Origin: Hymenobacter pini
GTDB taxonomy: Bacteria; Bacteroidota; Bacteroidia; Cytophagales; Hymenobacteraceae
Direction of reading: 5' to 3'
Assembly: GCF_020421205.1 (NCBI RefSeq)
Contig: NZ_JAIZZH010000001.1
Span: forward strand, 1-64,000
DNA length: 64,000 nucleotides
Positions 9,183 to 18,440 of this stretch are shown piece after piece; within the stretch, counting starts at the first letter, position 1; every line of letters begins with the position of its first letter. The notes beneath the pieces were generated by a model. It saw only the letters and a list, made by a program, of their open reading frames with translations. It made no database searches and was not told where the DNA came from. The position numbers and the translations under genes were made by a program.

Positions 9183-9191
9183 GGCTGGGGG

Positions 9192-10457
9192 CTATTTTTT
9201 CGGCGTAGCTTTCAGATACGCCTTTGCTTCCTGATACTGTTCCGATTTTCTATCGGATTTGTCAAGCACTACTGAATAGTACCGACGAGCGGCTTGGGTG
9301 TCCTTTGCTTTATCAGCCAGTCGGGCCAGAGCGAGGTGGGCAAACACGTAGAAGCCGTACTTGGTTTCGCCGTTCTGCTCGGCAAATACCACGCACCGCT
9401 GATAATACTCCTTGGCTTTGGTATAGTCTTTATACCGGTTCTGCATCAGGTATCCCAAAAAGTAAGTGGCATACCGGCCGCTGTTTGCCTCGTAGCCTGG
9501 TAAGCCCCGGTTCAGCTTGTCCAGCATATCCCGGCTCACCCGCTCACACTCCCGAAACTCCCCCTGACGGAAGCAGATGTTGGCGTAAATGCGCTGGAAA
9601 TAGCCATTGTCGGGATAAGTAGTGGCCAGGTAGCGCGCTACCGGCATGGCTTGTTCGGGCTTATCCTCCTCGTTTAGCAGGATGCGCATGAGAAATACCC
9701 TGGCCTCCGGGCCCACGTAAAAACCGTTGTCGGCCACGTTGCGGAGCTGTTGCAGCCCGAGCTGTTTGTTGCCTTTCGGAAAAAACAGCAGCACCGGCTT
9801 AAGCAGTGGGTAGTTTTCCGGAATCCAGACGGCGTAATAGTTGAACAACGCCTGCCCGAACAGGAACTCCGGGCTTAGCCCGTTGGCTTCCTTGCTTTTA
9901 TCTAAGTAGTCGAGGGCACGTTTGGCACTGACCGTGGCTTTGCGCCAGTCGCGCCGCTCAGCATGCAGCCGCCCATCGAAGCCGTAGCCGGCCGCCAGAA
10001 AAAAGCACGCCTCGTAGTTGTTATTATCTGCCTTGTACATGGCTTCCCCCTTTCTGATGGTGGTGTCCATGTAAGCAAAAAACTGCTTGTCGTAGAGCGT
10101 TGTTTGAATGCCGGAGGGCATAATCTTCCACCACGTGCTGAGCCCCAACAGGAAGTAGGGCATGGGGTGATTGGGGTAGCGGCGGCGCAGACTGCGGAAT
10201 TGCCGCTCGGCTTTATCGTACTTAAAATTGTAGAGGTTATAAACGGCGCCTTCCAGCTCCGTTTGAATGTCTTTGTCCAGCAGCAACCACCCTTTAGTAT
10301 CCACGGCGGCCGGAGCTACGTCTACGTTTTCCAGTCGCACCTGCCGTACCGTATCGGGTAAAGAGGCCGGGCGGGTTGTATCCGGTTGCTGCGCCTGCGC
10401 TACTCCAGGTAGCCAGAAAAACACTAGCAATAGGACAAAAGGAAAACGTGGGAGCAT
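9192..10457 (-). CDS. Secreted tetratricopeptide-repeat protein, function unknown
   Basis: A 421-residue protein with an N-terminal signal peptide (hydrophobic run then GVAQAQ) followed by TPR-like helical pairs. Examples are KYDKAERQFRSLRRRYPNHP near residue 80, YNNYEACFFLAAG-like segments, and KAKEYYQRCVVFAEQNG near 345. No lipobox Cys is visible after the signal, so it is probably periplasmic. TPR proteins usually scaffold protein complexes. It is upstream of, and close to, the polymerase-like gene, which hints at a role in glycan export or envelope assembly; this is inference from position only. Confidence 0.75.
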   Translation of the reverse strand: MLPRFPFVLLLVFFWLPGVAQAQQPDTTRPASLPDTVRQVRLENVDVAPAAVDTKGWLLLDKDIQTELEGAVYNLYNFKYDKAERQFRSLRRRYPNHPMPYFLLGLSTWWKIMPSGIQTTLYDKQFFAYMDTTIRKGEAMYKADNNNYEACFFLAAGYGFDGRLHAERRDWRKATVSAKRALDYLDKSKEANGLSPEFLFGQALFNYYAVWIPENYPLLKPVLLFFPKGNKQLGLQQLRNVADNGFYVGPEARVFLMRILLNEEDKPEQAMPVARYLATTYPDNGYFQRIYANICFRQGEFRECERVSRDMLDKLNRGLPGYEANSGRYATYFLGYLMQNRYKDYTKAKEYYQRCVVFAEQNGETKYGFYVFAHLALARLADKAKDTQAARRYYSVVLDKSDRKSEQYQEAKAYLKATPKK

Positions 10458-10534
10458 AAGTACACTAGAGTTGCGGTTTCACACACTAACAGAGCCATGC
10501 CCTACACCGCCTATCTGAGCAGCTAAAGTAGAAC

Positions 10535-10557
10535 ATTTGTCCTAGTTTTGGACAAAT
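10535..10557. promoter_or_regulatory. Palindromic candidate operator upstream of the M42 peptidase gene
   Basis: ATTTGTCC at 10535-10542 and GGACAAAT at 10550-10557 form a perfect 8-bp inverted repeat with a 7-base AT-rich spacer. It ends 12 bases before the peptidase start codon, in the divergent spacer with the TPR gene. The form suits a dimeric repressor. It has no U-run and so is not a typical terminator. Confidence 0.4.
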
Positions 10558-10569
10558 AAGATACGCTGT

Positions 10570-11484
10570 ATGCAGCTTTTACAAGCCCTTTGTCGGATTG
10601 CGGCTCCTTCTGGCCACGAAGCTCCCCTCACGGAATACTTGCTCCACTACGTTCAGCAACACCAGCACACGTGGCGCACCCAGCCAACCGTGCTGGCCGG
10701 CGGAGAGTTCCAGGATTGCATTATTCTAGTATTTGGAAAACCGCGTACGGCCGTGTTTGCCCACCTCGATAGTATTGGGTTTACTGTGCGCTATGGCCGC
10801 GAACTGGTGCGAATTGGTGGACCAGACTCGAAAACCGGCTACCAGTTAGTTGGTCAGGATTCACAGGGCAGCATTGTGTGCTCCCTGGTGGTGAACGAGG
10901 AAACGAAGGCGCTCAGCTACGAATATGACCGGGAAATAGACCGGGGTACGGAACTGACATTCCAGTGCAACTTCAGAGAAACGGATACTACCGTGCAAAG
11001 CTGCTACCTGGATAACCGCCTGGGTGTGTGGAATGCCCTGCGCCTGTGCGAGACGCTGGAAGATGGTATTGTAGCCTTCAGCTGTTGGGAGGAGCATGGG
11101 GGTGGCTCGGTAGCCTACCTGGCCCGCTACATCTATGAAACCTACGGGGTACGGCAGGCCCTGATTTCTGACATCACGTGGGTCACGAACGGTGTGCGGC
11201 CCGGCCAGGGTGTCGTCATTTCCTTACGCGACTCCTTAATTCCGCGCCGCAGCTACGTGAACCGCATCCGGCAACTAGCCGCAGCCAGCGGCATTGCGCA
11301 CCAGCTGGAGGTGGAAGGCAGTGGTGGCTCCGATGCCAAGGAACTCCAGCACGGCGCTCAACCCTGGGACTGGTGCTTTATTGGAGCACCTGAAGACCAT
11401 GTGCATACCCCTGACGAAATCGTGCACAAGCATGATATAGCGAGTATGTTGGCATTGTATCAGGTATTAATGCGGGAGTTATAA
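10570..11484 (+). CDS. M42-family (glutamyl) aminopeptidase-like metallopeptidase
   Basis: A 304-residue protein with the metal-site pattern of M42/M20-like peptidases: AHLDSIGF at about residues 64-71 (His ligand), YLDNRLG near 147 (bridging Asp), CWEEHGG near 171 (catalytic and metal Glu pair), SDITW near 200 (Asp ligand) and a late DHVHTPDEI (His ligand). These enzymes are dinuclear-metal cytosolic aminopeptidases that trim peptides. The protein is shorter than a typical 340-360 residue M42 enzyme, which suggests a reduced lid domain. It is divergently arranged from the TPR gene and has a palindrome just upstream. Confidence 0.82.
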   Translation: MQLLQALCRIAAPSGHEAPLTEYLLHYVQQHQHTWRTQPTVLAGGEFQDCIILVFGKPRTAVFAHLDSIGFTVRYGRELVRIGGPDSKTGYQLVGQDSQGSIVCSLVVNEETKALSYEYDREIDRGTELTFQCNFRETDTTVQSCYLDNRLGVWNALRLCETLEDGIVAFSCWEEHGGGSVAYLARYIYETYGVRQALISDITWVTNGVRPGQGVVISLRDSLIPRRSYVNRIRQLAAASGIAHQLEVEGSGGSDAKELQHGAQPWDWCFIGAPEDHVHTPDEIVHKHDIASMLALYQVLMREL

Positions 11485-11536
11485 GAATTAACTAACCACA
11501 AGACCGTTGTAGTCATTGCTAATTCAAATACAAGGC

Positions 11537-12715
11537 ATGAGCATTACTACAAAAGCTGCAACGGAAGAGGCATCAATACAACACCTCACATATCAGGAGT
11601 TAGGCGTTCTGCATGCGTTACGCGGGTTCTGTGCTTCTTACGTAGTGATTTTTCACGCCAGGTTTATTCTGTGGTCAGGTGGAAGGCAATACTTACAGGC
11701 TCATCCACGGTCTGCGTGGGGTATACTGGATTATGTGACCTTCGGTATCGATATCCTCAGCTCTGCAGGATATGAAATGGTTATTTTCTTTTTTGTCTTA
11801 TCCGGGTTTTTTATCCGCTATGCTCAGCTACGCAAGCATCGGGCTCCGGTAGCTTTTTACATCAACCGAATCGTCCGCATTTACCCACCTTTTCTGTTTG
11901 CCTCCTTGTTGGCAGCCCTGGGGCTGTGGTGTGTGGCGACAGGTGCTCCGGTTGCACTGGTGGAAAACGGGCGGGAATTGAACACTACATTGGCTCAAGC
12001 TTGGCAGGAGCTTCAGGCGCTAGACCTGATGGGATTGGTACGCACACTCAGCTTCCGGCAACTGGGAGAAGTGTACATTGGGTATAACGATGTATACTGG
12101 TCATTGCTGCCCGAAGCAATTTTCTATCTGGCTGTGCCACTGGCTTTTTGGCGAGTATGGGCATACTATGGTTTATCAGTGGTAATGCATGTAATTGGCT
12201 TGCTCTGGGCTTCTCATGGTTTGCATAATCCTTTCACTGACTATCTCCTAGTATTCAATTTTTACTTCGCAGTAGGAGCAATGTTGTATGACGTAGTCGT
12301 GCGCACAGCTTGGTTAACATGGATTCAGCGCGTACCTAGCTGGCTGTTATTGCTGCTGCTAGCAGGGTTGTTTGGGGCATTGCTGGTACTGGCCGTGCTG
12401 AAAATTAAGGCAGCATCTGGTATTGTGGCTACGTTGCTGGCCGTGTTGAGCATGTCTACACTATTAGTTGGAAAAGTTTCTGCGCAAAACCCACTTGTGC
12501 GAGGCTTACACAAACTGGGAGTATTCAGCTTCTCGCTCTACTTATACCACTTCCCGCTGCTTATTCTGTGCTATGGAGTATTGGTATACATCACAGGGCA
12601 AACAGTATTCTATGCACGTTACTATTGGTTGGCCTTGCCACTAGTAACGGCAGTGTCATACGCACTGTACCAAGTAACAGAACGAGTTTCGGTCAACTAT
12701 TTCCGCAAGGTGTAA
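11537..12715 (+). CDS. Acyltransferase 3 family integral membrane protein
   Basis: A 392-residue protein with about ten hydrophobic helices. Near the N-terminus LHALRGFCASYVVIFHAR carries the Arg and His typical of acyltransferase-3 (OafA/NodX-like) proteins, and VLSGFFIRYA plus INRIVRIYPPF follow in the expected order. The family moves acyl groups such as acetyl across the membrane onto sugars of O-antigen, peptidoglycan or exopolysaccharide. ATG 11537 is chosen; an in-frame TTG at 11516 is possible. Base composition is somewhat AT-richer than downstream genes. Proximity to the glycan block suggests a glycan acylation role. Confidence 0.88.
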   Translation: MSITTKAATEEASIQHLTYQELGVLHALRGFCASYVVIFHARFILWSGGRQYLQAHPRSAWGILDYVTFGIDILSSAGYEMVIFFFVLSGFFIRYAQLRKHRAPVAFYINRIVRIYPPFLFASLLAALGLWCVATGAPVALVENGRELNTTLAQAWQELQALDLMGLVRTLSFRQLGEVYIGYNDVYWSLLPEAIFYLAVPLAFWRVWAYYGLSVVMHVIGLLWASHGLHNPFTDYLLVFNFYFAVGAMLYDVVVRTAWLTWIQRVPSWLLLLLLAGLFGALLVLAVLKIKAASGIVATLLAVLSMSTLLVGKVSAQNPLVRGLHKLGVFSFSLYLYHFPLLILCYGVLVYITGQTVFYARYYWLALPLVTAVSYALYQVTERVSVNYFRKV

Positions 12716-12757
12716 GTAGGTGGGGCAGCGCGTTCTGCGTGAGAGAGTTGAAGTTGT

Positions 12758-12779
12758 GGGTAAAACCTCTATTTTACCC
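12758..12779. other. Small perfect inverted repeat between the acyltransferase and hppA genes
   Basis: GGGTAAAA and TTTTACCC are perfect 8-bp arms around a 6-base loop, 42 bases after the acyltransferase stop and 50 bases before hppA. It could be a weak terminator or an operator. There is no U-run after the stem. Confidence 0.35.
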
Positions 12780-12829
12780 GCCTATTCGTTCTTTTCATTT
12801 CTCTCCCAACACCTCTGTTCCCACCGCTT

Positions 12830-15067
12830 ATGATGAATTTTCTCTACGTAGTGCCCGCATTAGGTGTGCTGGCGTTGCTCTACACGTGGCTGCGCGCCGG
12901 CTGGGTGAGCCGCCAGGACGCCGGCGACGAGCGGATGCGTACCATTGCCGGTTACATTGCCGATGGTGCTATTGCCTTTCTGCGGGCCGAGTATAAAGTG
13001 CTGGCATTGTTTGGCTTAATTGCCGGAGCCTTCTTGTTCTATCTAGGAAGCACCGGCGAAAAATCTAGTCCGGTTATCGTTATTGCTTTCTTGATTGGAG
13101 CCGTATTTTCGGCGCTGGCGGGCTTCATTGGGATGAAAATTGCCACCAAGGCCAATGTGCGTACGGCGCAGGCGGCCCGCACCAGTCTCACCAGCGCCCT
13201 GAACGTATCCTTCTCGGGTGGCTCGGTAATGGGTATGGGTGTAGCGGGTTTAGCTGTGTTGGGCTTGGGCTCGTTGTTTCTGGTGTTCTACCAGATGTTT
13301 GTGGTCAGCAAGAACGGCTCGGCCAACGGCATCGAAATGGAAACTGCTCTGGAGGTACTAACCGGCTTCTCGCTGGGGGCGGAAAGCATTGCCTTGTTCG
13401 CCCGGGTGGGCGGCGGCATTTACACCAAAGCCGCCGACGTGGGGGCTGACCTCGTGGGCAAAGTAGAGGCCGGCATCCCCGAGGATGACCCCCGCAACCC
13501 CGCTACTATTGCCGACAACGTGGGCGACAACGTGGGCGACGTGGCCGGTATGGGTGCCGACCTGTTTGGCTCCTACGTGGCCACCATCCTCGCCACTATG
13601 GTGCTGGGCCGGGAGGTAGTAGCCCGCGGCGACCAGTTTCAGGGCCTGTCGCCCATTCTGCTGCCCATGGTAATTGCCGGTATGGGAATCGTGGCCTCGC
13701 TGATTGGTATTCTGATGGTGCGGGTGAAGGAAGGCGGCAACGTGCAGGGTGCCCTCAACCTGGGCAACTATGTGTCGGTGCTGGTATCGGCGGTGGCGTC
13801 CTACTTCATCATTCGTTGGATGCTGCCGGCTGAGGATCTGACCATCCGGGGCATTACCTTCAACGCTATGAGCGTGTTTTACGCCGTGCTGGTTGGGCTG
13901 GTAGTAGGTACGCTTATGAGCATCATTACCGAGTATTACACGGCCATGGGCAAGCGGCCGGTACTCAGCATTGTGCGCCAAAGCAGCACCGGGCACGCTA
14001 CCACCGTTATTGGCGGGCTGGCCGTGGGCATGGAAAGCACGGTGCTACCCATCATTGTGCTGGCCGCCGGTATCATCCTCAGTTACGAATGCGCCGGACT
14101 CTACGGGGTGGCCATTGCCGCTGCTGGTATGATGGCCACTACTGCCATGCAGCTGGCCATTGATGCTTTTGGGCCCATTGCCGACAACGCGGGCGGTATT
14201 GCCGAAATGAGCGAGCTGCCCAAGGAAGTCCGGGAGCGGACCGATATTCTGGACGCCGTGGGCAACACTACCGCCGCTACCGGCAAAGGCTTTGCTATTG
14301 CCTCGGCGGCTCTTACCTCGCTGGCCCTGTTTGCGGCGTTTATGGGCACGGCCAACATCCGGGCCATCGACATCAGCAATGCTCGTGTGCTGGGTGGACT
14401 GTTTGTGGGAGCTATGATTCCGTTTATCTTCTCGGCCCTGGCTATTTCGGCCGTGGGGCGGGCGGCTATGGCCATGGTGCAGGAAGTGCGTCGGCAGTTC
14501 CGCGAAATTCCGGGCATTATGGAAGGTACCGGCCGGCCTGAGTATGAGAAGTGCGTGGCCATTTCCACTCAAGCTGCCATTCGGGAAATGATGCTGCCTG
14601 GCGCTATTGCCCTGATTGCGCCGGTTGTTATTGGGTTTGCTTTCGGGCCCGAGGTGCTGGGCGGCACGTTGGCGGGTGTCACAGTGTCGGGCGTGCTGAT
14701 GGCCATGTTCCAGAGCAACGCCGGTGGGGCCTGGGATAACGCCAAAAAGTCGTTTGAGAAGGGCGTACAGATTGACGGCGAAACTCACTACAAAGGCTCC
14801 GATGCCCACAAAGCTTCTGTTACGGGCGACACCGTGGGCGACCCGTTCAAGGATACCTCCGGGCCCAGCATGAACATCCTCATCAAGCTCATGAGCATCG
14901 TGTCATTGGTAATTGCCCCGCACATTGCCGCACCCGAGCGGGGAGTAGCTCAGCAGCCCGATACGCAATGGCAGCGCAAAACTGAGGAAGCTGTGCGCCC
15001 CAAGGTGAAATACGCCGATGTAACCGACCGCGCCACGCAGGCGGTGCAAGTGTTATTCGGTAAATAG
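12830..15067 (+). CDS. hppA: Membrane-bound K+-dependent pyrophosphatase (Na+ or H+ pump)
   Basis: A 745-residue polytopic protein, close to the usual size of bacterial membrane PPases with about 16 helices. It couples pyrophosphate hydrolysis to outward pumping of Na+ or H+. [11 protein letters not shown] at about 203-213 and the repeated DNVGDNVGD at about 230 form the acidic Mg-PPi site. [10 protein letters not shown] at about 478-487 carries Ala where K+-independent enzymes have Lys, so K+-dependence is expected from the family rule. The choice between Na+ and H+ cannot be made with confidence here. A second Met directly follows the first, so the start could be 12833. A strong terminator follows. 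Confidence 0.96.
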   Translation: MMNFLYVVPALGVLALLYTWLRAGWVSRQDAGDERMRTIAGYIADGAIAFLRAEYKVLALFGLIAGAFLFYLGSTGEKSSPVIVIAFLIGAVFSALAGFIGMKIATKANVRTAQAARTSLTSALNVSFSGGSVMGMGVAGLAVLGLGSLFLVFYQMFVVSKNGSANGIEMETALEVLTGFSLGAESIALFARVGGGIYTKAADVGADLVGKVEAGIPEDDPRNPATIADNVGDNVGDVAGMGADLFGSYVATILATMVLGREVVARGDQFQGLSPILLPMVIAGMGIVASLIGILMVRVKEGGNVQGALNLGNYVSVLVSAVASYFIIRWMLPAEDLTIRGITFNAMSVFYAVLVGLVVGTLMSIITEYYTAMGKRPVLSIVRQSSTGHATTVIGGLAVGMESTVLPIIVLAAGIILSYECAGLYGVAIAAAGMMATTAMQLAIDAFGPIADNAGGIAEMSELPKEVRERTDILDAVGNTTAATGKGFAIASAALTSLALFAAFMGTANIRAIDISNARVLGGLFVGAMIPFIFSALAISAVGRAAMAMVQEVRRQFREIPGIMEGTGRPEYEKCVAISTQAAIREMMLPGAIALIAPVVIGFAFGPEVLGGTLAGVTVSGVLMAMFQSNAGGAWDNAKKSFEKGVQIDGETHYKGSDAHKASVTGDTVGDPFKDTSGPSMNILIKLMSIVSLVIAPHIAAPERGVAQQPDTQWQRKTEEAVRPKVKYADVTDRATQAVQVLFGK

Positions 15068-15091
15068 GATACAGGCTGTTGTCAGTTCAAC

Positions 15092-15122
15092 AAGCCGCCT
15101 CCTGCAAAGGGGGCGGCTTTTT
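15092..15122 (+). terminator. Rho-independent terminator after hppA
   Basis: An 11-bp stem (AAGCCGCCTCC with GGGGGCGGCTT, one G-U pair) closes a 6-base loop and runs into a T-tract. It lies 25 bases after the hppA stop codon. Confidence 0.85.
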
Positions 15123-15126
15123 CTGT

Positions 15127-15134
15127 TACCTTTG
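15127..15134 (+). promoter_or_regulatory. Candidate -7 box for hpt
   Basis: TACCTTTG fits the Bacteroidota -7 consensus. It directly follows the hppA terminator and is 34 bases before the hpt start codon, the right place for an independent promoter. Confidence 0.5.
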
Positions 15135-15168
15135 CCCGCCCGCTCACCCACGGCCCAACCCCAAACGG

Positions 15169-15708
15169 ATGACCCCGGACCATATTTCGCTGCATAACAA
15201 GCAGTTTGAACCTTATCTGTCGGCGGCAGAGTTGCAGGCTGCCATCAAGCAAGTTGCCACACAGCTCAACCAGGACTATGCCGGCCAACCGGTGATGTTT
15301 GTGGTGGTCCTGAACGGCTCGTTCATGTTTGCCGCCGACCTGCTGAAGGAAGTAAACCTGCCTTGCGAAGTATGCTTTATCCGGGTGGCTTCCTATCAGG
15401 GTACCAATAGCACTGGTGAAGTAAAAGAAGTACTGGGCCTGACCGAAGACCTGAACGGTCGCCACGTTATCATCGTGGAGGATATTGTAGATACCGGCCA
15501 CACGATGCGCATGCTGCTGGAAACTTTGGGTAATCAGCAGCCGGCTTCGCTGGAAGTGGCTACCCTTTTCCTCAAACCCGAATGTCTGCAGCACGAACTG
15601 GCGCTGCGCTACGTGGGCCTGAGCATTCCCAATGATTTTATTGTCGGCTACGGCCTCGACTTCGACGGCCTGGGCCGTAATTACCCCGATGTATACAAGG
15701 CGGTGTAG
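15169..15708 (+). CDS. hpt: Hypoxanthine phosphoribosyltransferase
   Basis: A 179-residue purine salvage enzyme that converts hypoxanthine or guanine plus PRPP to IMP or GMP. The PRPP-binding loop VEDIVDTGHTM is at about residues 103-113, preceded by VVLNGSFMFAADL near 45 and followed by a late VGYGLDFDG segment with the family's aromatic base-stacking region. ATG 15169 (MTPDHIS) is chosen because an upstream GTG would place the hppA terminator and the -7 box inside the coding region. It precedes adk by 122 bases on the same strand, so two nucleotide metabolism genes are adjacent. Confidence 0.93.
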   Translation: MTPDHISLHNKQFEPYLSAAELQAAIKQVATQLNQDYAGQPVMFVVVLNGSFMFAADLLKEVNLPCEVCFIRVASYQGTNSTGEVKEVLGLTEDLNGRHVIIVEDIVDTGHTMRMLLETLGNQQPASLEVATLFLKPECLQHELALRYVGLSIPNDFIVGYGLDFDGLGRNYPDVYKAV

Positions 15709-15830
15709 AGCCTGGAGCGGCAGCCGGTACAGCTAAAATTCGCCGGCGCACGTAAAGGCTTTCCCTTTCCTTGTGTATCTTACCAAAACCCTCCCGTTTT
15801 CTCCTTCCCCGCGTAAACCCCTAGCTACTC

Positions 15831-16454
15831 ATGCTGAATCTCGTGCTCTTCGGCCCGCCCGGTGCCGGCAAAGGAACGCAAAGCCAGAAGCTGATTGCCC
15901 GCTATAATCTGGTTCATTTGTCCACCGGCGACCTGCTACGCGCTCAGATTGCGCAGGGTACGGAGCTGGGCCTGCGCGCCAAACAACTCATGGACGAAGG
16001 TCTGCTGGTGCCCGATGAAGTGGTAATCGGTATGATTGACTCGGCGCTGAAGGACAACAAGCAGGCTTCGGGCTTCATTTTCGACGGCTTCCCCCGCACG
16101 GTGCCCCAGGCCGAAAGCCTCGACCGGCTGCTGGCCGAACACGAAACCAAGGTATCGTGCATGGTGGCCCTGGAAGTAGCCGAGGAAGAACTGGTGAAGC
16201 GCCTGCTGGAGCGCGGCAAAACCTCCGGCCGCCCCGACGACCAGGACGAAACCAAAATCCGCAAGCGCGTGACGGTGTACAACACCGAAACCGCCCAGGT
16301 GGCTGGCTACTACGCCAACCAGCAAAAATTCCACGCCCTCAACGGTATCGGCGCCATTGAAGACATCTTCGGCCAGATTTGCGGCATCATTGATGAGCAC
16401 CAGCCCGCCGCTACTGAAGGCAGCCGGCAGGCAACCGACGAAGTAAAAGCGTAA
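15831..16454 (+). CDS. adk: Adenylate kinase
   Basis: A 207-residue enzyme interconverting AMP plus ATP and two ADP. The P-loop GPPGAGKGT is at residues 8-16, the AMP-binding STGDLLR near 31-37 and DGFPRT near 85, and the LID begins near GRPDD about 128. The LID is the short form without zinc-binding cysteines. The C-terminal 20 residues are an Ala/Glu-rich tail. The stop codon overlaps a TAACTTTG box that could start obgE transcription. Confidence 0.97.
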   Translation: MLNLVLFGPPGAGKGTQSQKLIARYNLVHLSTGDLLRAQIAQGTELGLRAKQLMDEGLLVPDEVVIGMIDSALKDNKQASGFIFDGFPRTVPQAESLDRLLAEHETKVSCMVALEVAEEELVKRLLERGKTSGRPDDQDETKIRKRVTVYNTETAQVAGYYANQQKFHALNGIGAIEDIFGQICGIIDEHQPAATEGSRQATDEVKA

Positions 16455-16459
16455 CTTTG
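16452..16459 (+). promoter_or_regulatory. Candidate -7 box upstream of the palindrome and obgE
   Basis: TAACTTTG fits TAnnTTTG and overlaps the adk stop codon. Transcription from it would run through the 87-base palindrome at 16481-16567 before reaching obgE at 16594, putting a large stem-loop in the leader. Confidence 0.35.
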
Positions 16460-16480
16460 CGATTCTGAGTCGCAAAACTC

Positions 16481-16567
16481 TGTCATCCTGAGCGCAGCGA
16501 AGGACCTTATCCCGTTTGAGCGAGATGCTTGCCCGTGATAAGGTCCTTCGCTGCGCTCAGGATGACA
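16481..16567. repeat. Long perfect palindrome, TGTCATCCTGAGCGCAGCG family
   Basis: Two 31-bp arms (16481-16511 and 16537-16567) are exact reverse complements around a 25-base loop. The element fills most of the adk-obgE spacer and has no coding potential. Sequences starting TGTCATCCTGAGCG are, from general knowledge, common dispersed intergenic repeats in Bacteroidota. It is unrelated in sequence to the other palindromes in this window. Confidence 0.9.
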
Positions 16568-16593
16568 GTTCTTTTTTATCAACGCACAGCAGC

Positions 16594-17589
16594 ATGGCTT
16601 CCAATAACTTCATCGACTACGTCAAAATCAATTGCCGCTCGGGTAAGGGTGGGGCGGGCTCGCACCACTTTTTCCGGGCCAAGGGGCTGCCCAACGGTGG
16701 CCCTGATGGTGGCGACGGGGGCCGGGGCGGCCATATCATTCTGGAAGGCAGCTCCCAGCTCTGGACGCTGCTGCACCTGCAGTACCAAAAACACCTGATT
16801 GCCCAGGCCGGCGAAAACGGTGGTGAAAACCTACGCACCGGCAAGCAGGGCGAGGATATCATTATCCAGGTGCCCCTCGGTACCGTGGCCCGCGACGCGG
16901 AAACCGGCGAGAAGAAGCTGGAAATTACCGAAGACGGGCAACGCCTTATTCTGACGCCCGGCGGCCGGGGTGGCCTCGGCAACGACCATTTCAAATCAGC
17001 CACTAACCAAGCCCCACAGTACGCCCAACCCGGCGAGCCAGGCATTGATGAGTGGGTGATTCTGGAGCTGAAGCTGCTGGCTGATGTGGGCTTGGTGGGC
17101 TTCCCCAACGCCGGCAAAAGTACCCTGCTGTCGGTGGTTTCGGCGGCCAAGCCCAAAATTGCCGACTACGCCTTCACCACCCTCACGCCCAACCTGGGCG
17201 TAGTGGCCTACCGCGACTACAAGTCGTTTGTGATGGCCGATATTCCGGGCATCATTGAAGGCGCCGCCGAAGGCCGGGGCCTGGGCCACCGCTTCCTGCG
17301 CCACATTGAGCGCAACTCCATCCTGCTGTTCATGATCAGCTGCGACTCACCGGATATTAATGCCGAGTACGAGGTGCTGCTCAGTGAGCTTGAGCAATTC
17401 AACCCTGAGCTGCTGGATAAGAAGCGCCTGCTGGCCATTACCAAATCCGACATGCTAGATGAGGAGCTGGAAGAGGAAATCCGCGCTTCACTGCCCACGG
17501 AGCTGCCCACCGTCTTCATCTCCAGCCTGACGAACAAGAACATCCAGCCGCTGAAGGACATGATCTGGCAGGCGTTGCACGCGGAATAG
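16594..17589 (+). CDS. obgE: Obg family GTPase
   Basis: A 331-residue essential GTPase associated with 50S ribosome maturation and stress signalling. The Gly-rich Obg fold spans residues 1 to about 158 ([15 protein letters not shown], then several GGxGG runs). The G domain follows with G1 GFPNAGKST at about 169-177, G3 DIPGIIEGA near 214 and G4 TKSD near 286. There is no extra C-terminal Obg domain, as in many Bacteroidota. ATG 16594 (MASNNF) is chosen since an upstream extension would translate the palindrome at 16481-16567. Confidence 0.96.
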   Translation: MASNNFIDYVKINCRSGKGGAGSHHFFRAKGLPNGGPDGGDGGRGGHIILEGSSQLWTLLHLQYQKHLIAQAGENGGENLRTGKQGEDIIIQVPLGTVARDAETGEKKLEITEDGQRLILTPGGRGGLGNDHFKSATNQAPQYAQPGEPGIDEWVILELKLLADVGLVGFPNAGKSTLLSVVSAAKPKIADYAFTTLTPNLGVVAYRDYKSFVMADIPGIIEGAAEGRGLGHRFLRHIERNSILLFMISCDSPDINAEYEVLLSELEQFNPELLDKKRLLAITKSDMLDEELEEEIRASLPTELPTVFISSLTNKNIQPLKDMIWQALHAE

Positions 17590-17760
17590 CACACTACTCC
17601 AGCTCTTCGACATTGGTTCGCCATAACGGCTGAACTTCTGAAGCCGCTTACCACGTTTCCGTGTCAAACTGACAGCCGGGTGGCCTTTGGCGCGCTCCTT
17701 GTATCCGGCTTCTACTCTATGTCCCCAAGCTTCAACCCATTCCGACGATTTAAAGCGAAA

Positions 17761-18336
17761 ATGGCTGACGATACCAACCTGAACCCCGACGAAACCCAGG
17801 AACCGACCACTGACCACGTGGCGGGTGAAATGACTGACGACGCCACCGCTACCGGTGAAGCAACTGGTGCCGAAGGTGCTCCGCATGCTACGGCCTCGAA
17901 AACAGATGCCGAACTGTCGGACCTGAAAGACAAATACCTGCGCCTGGCCGCCGAGTTTGAGAACTACAAGCGCCGCACCACCAAGGAGCGCGCCGACCTG
18001 TTCAAAACCGCCAACCAGGAGCTGATGGTGGCCCTGCTGCCGGTGCTCGACGACTTCGACCGGGCCCGCCACCACACCAAGGAAACCGAAGACGCCAACG
18101 CTGTGCGCGAGAGTGTAGATATCATCTACAATAAGCTCAACAAGACGCTGACGCAGAAGGGCCTCACCATCATGGAAACCAAAGGTGGCGCTTTCGACCC
18201 CGAGCTGCACGAGGCCATCACGCAGATTCCGGCCCCCACGGAGGACCTGAAAGGCAAAATCGTGGATGAGGTGGAGAAAGGCTATTACCTCGGCGACAAG
18301 GTAATCCGCCACGCGAAAGTGGTGTTAGGAAATTAG
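17761..18336 (+). CDS. grpE: GrpE nucleotide exchange factor
   Basis: A 191-residue co-chaperone that releases ADP from DnaK. An acidic, disordered N-terminus rich in Thr, Asp and Glu (about 1-55) is followed by the long dimerising helix (KYLRLAAEFENYKRRT near 60) and the beta domain, ending GYYLGDKVIRHAKVVLGN. ATG 17761 is chosen; an in-frame ATG at 17719 would add 14 residues, a basic stretch not usual for GrpE. dnaJ follows 104 bases downstream, so the pair forms a DnaK co-chaperone unit; dnaK itself is not in the window. Confidence 0.93.
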   Translation: MADDTNLNPDETQEPTTDHVAGEMTDDATATGEATGAEGAPHATASKTDAELSDLKDKYLRLAAEFENYKRRTTKERADLFKTANQELMVALLPVLDDFDRARHHTKETEDANAVRESVDIIYNKLNKTLTQKGLTIMETKGGAFDPELHEAITQIPAPTEDLKGKIVDEVEKGYYLGDKVIRHAKVVLGN

Positions 18337-18426
18337 TATTGAGTAGTGAGTACTGAGTAGTGAGACAACGTAACGTAAGAGTGTCAAGCTGCGCAGTATT
18401 TGTCTCAATACTCACTACATAATACT
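18335..18426. repeat. Imperfect inverted repeat of AGTATTGAGTAGTGAG type
   Basis: Arms at 18335-18357 and 18404-18426 are complementary over 23 bases with three mismatches. The left arm begins inside the grpE stop codon and the right arm ends 14 bases before the dnaJ start. The low-complexity TGAGTAGTGAG wording differs from the other palindromes. It could shape the grpE-dnaJ transcript as a stem-loop. Confidence 0.6.
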
Positions 18427-18440
18427 CTGTACTGAGAACA

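Noticed and set aside
13358..14809. Two minus-strand frames of 212 and 254 codons inside hppA.
   Set aside because: His- and Gly-rich composition arises from the mirrored codons of a long membrane protein; hppA motifs are intact on the other strand.
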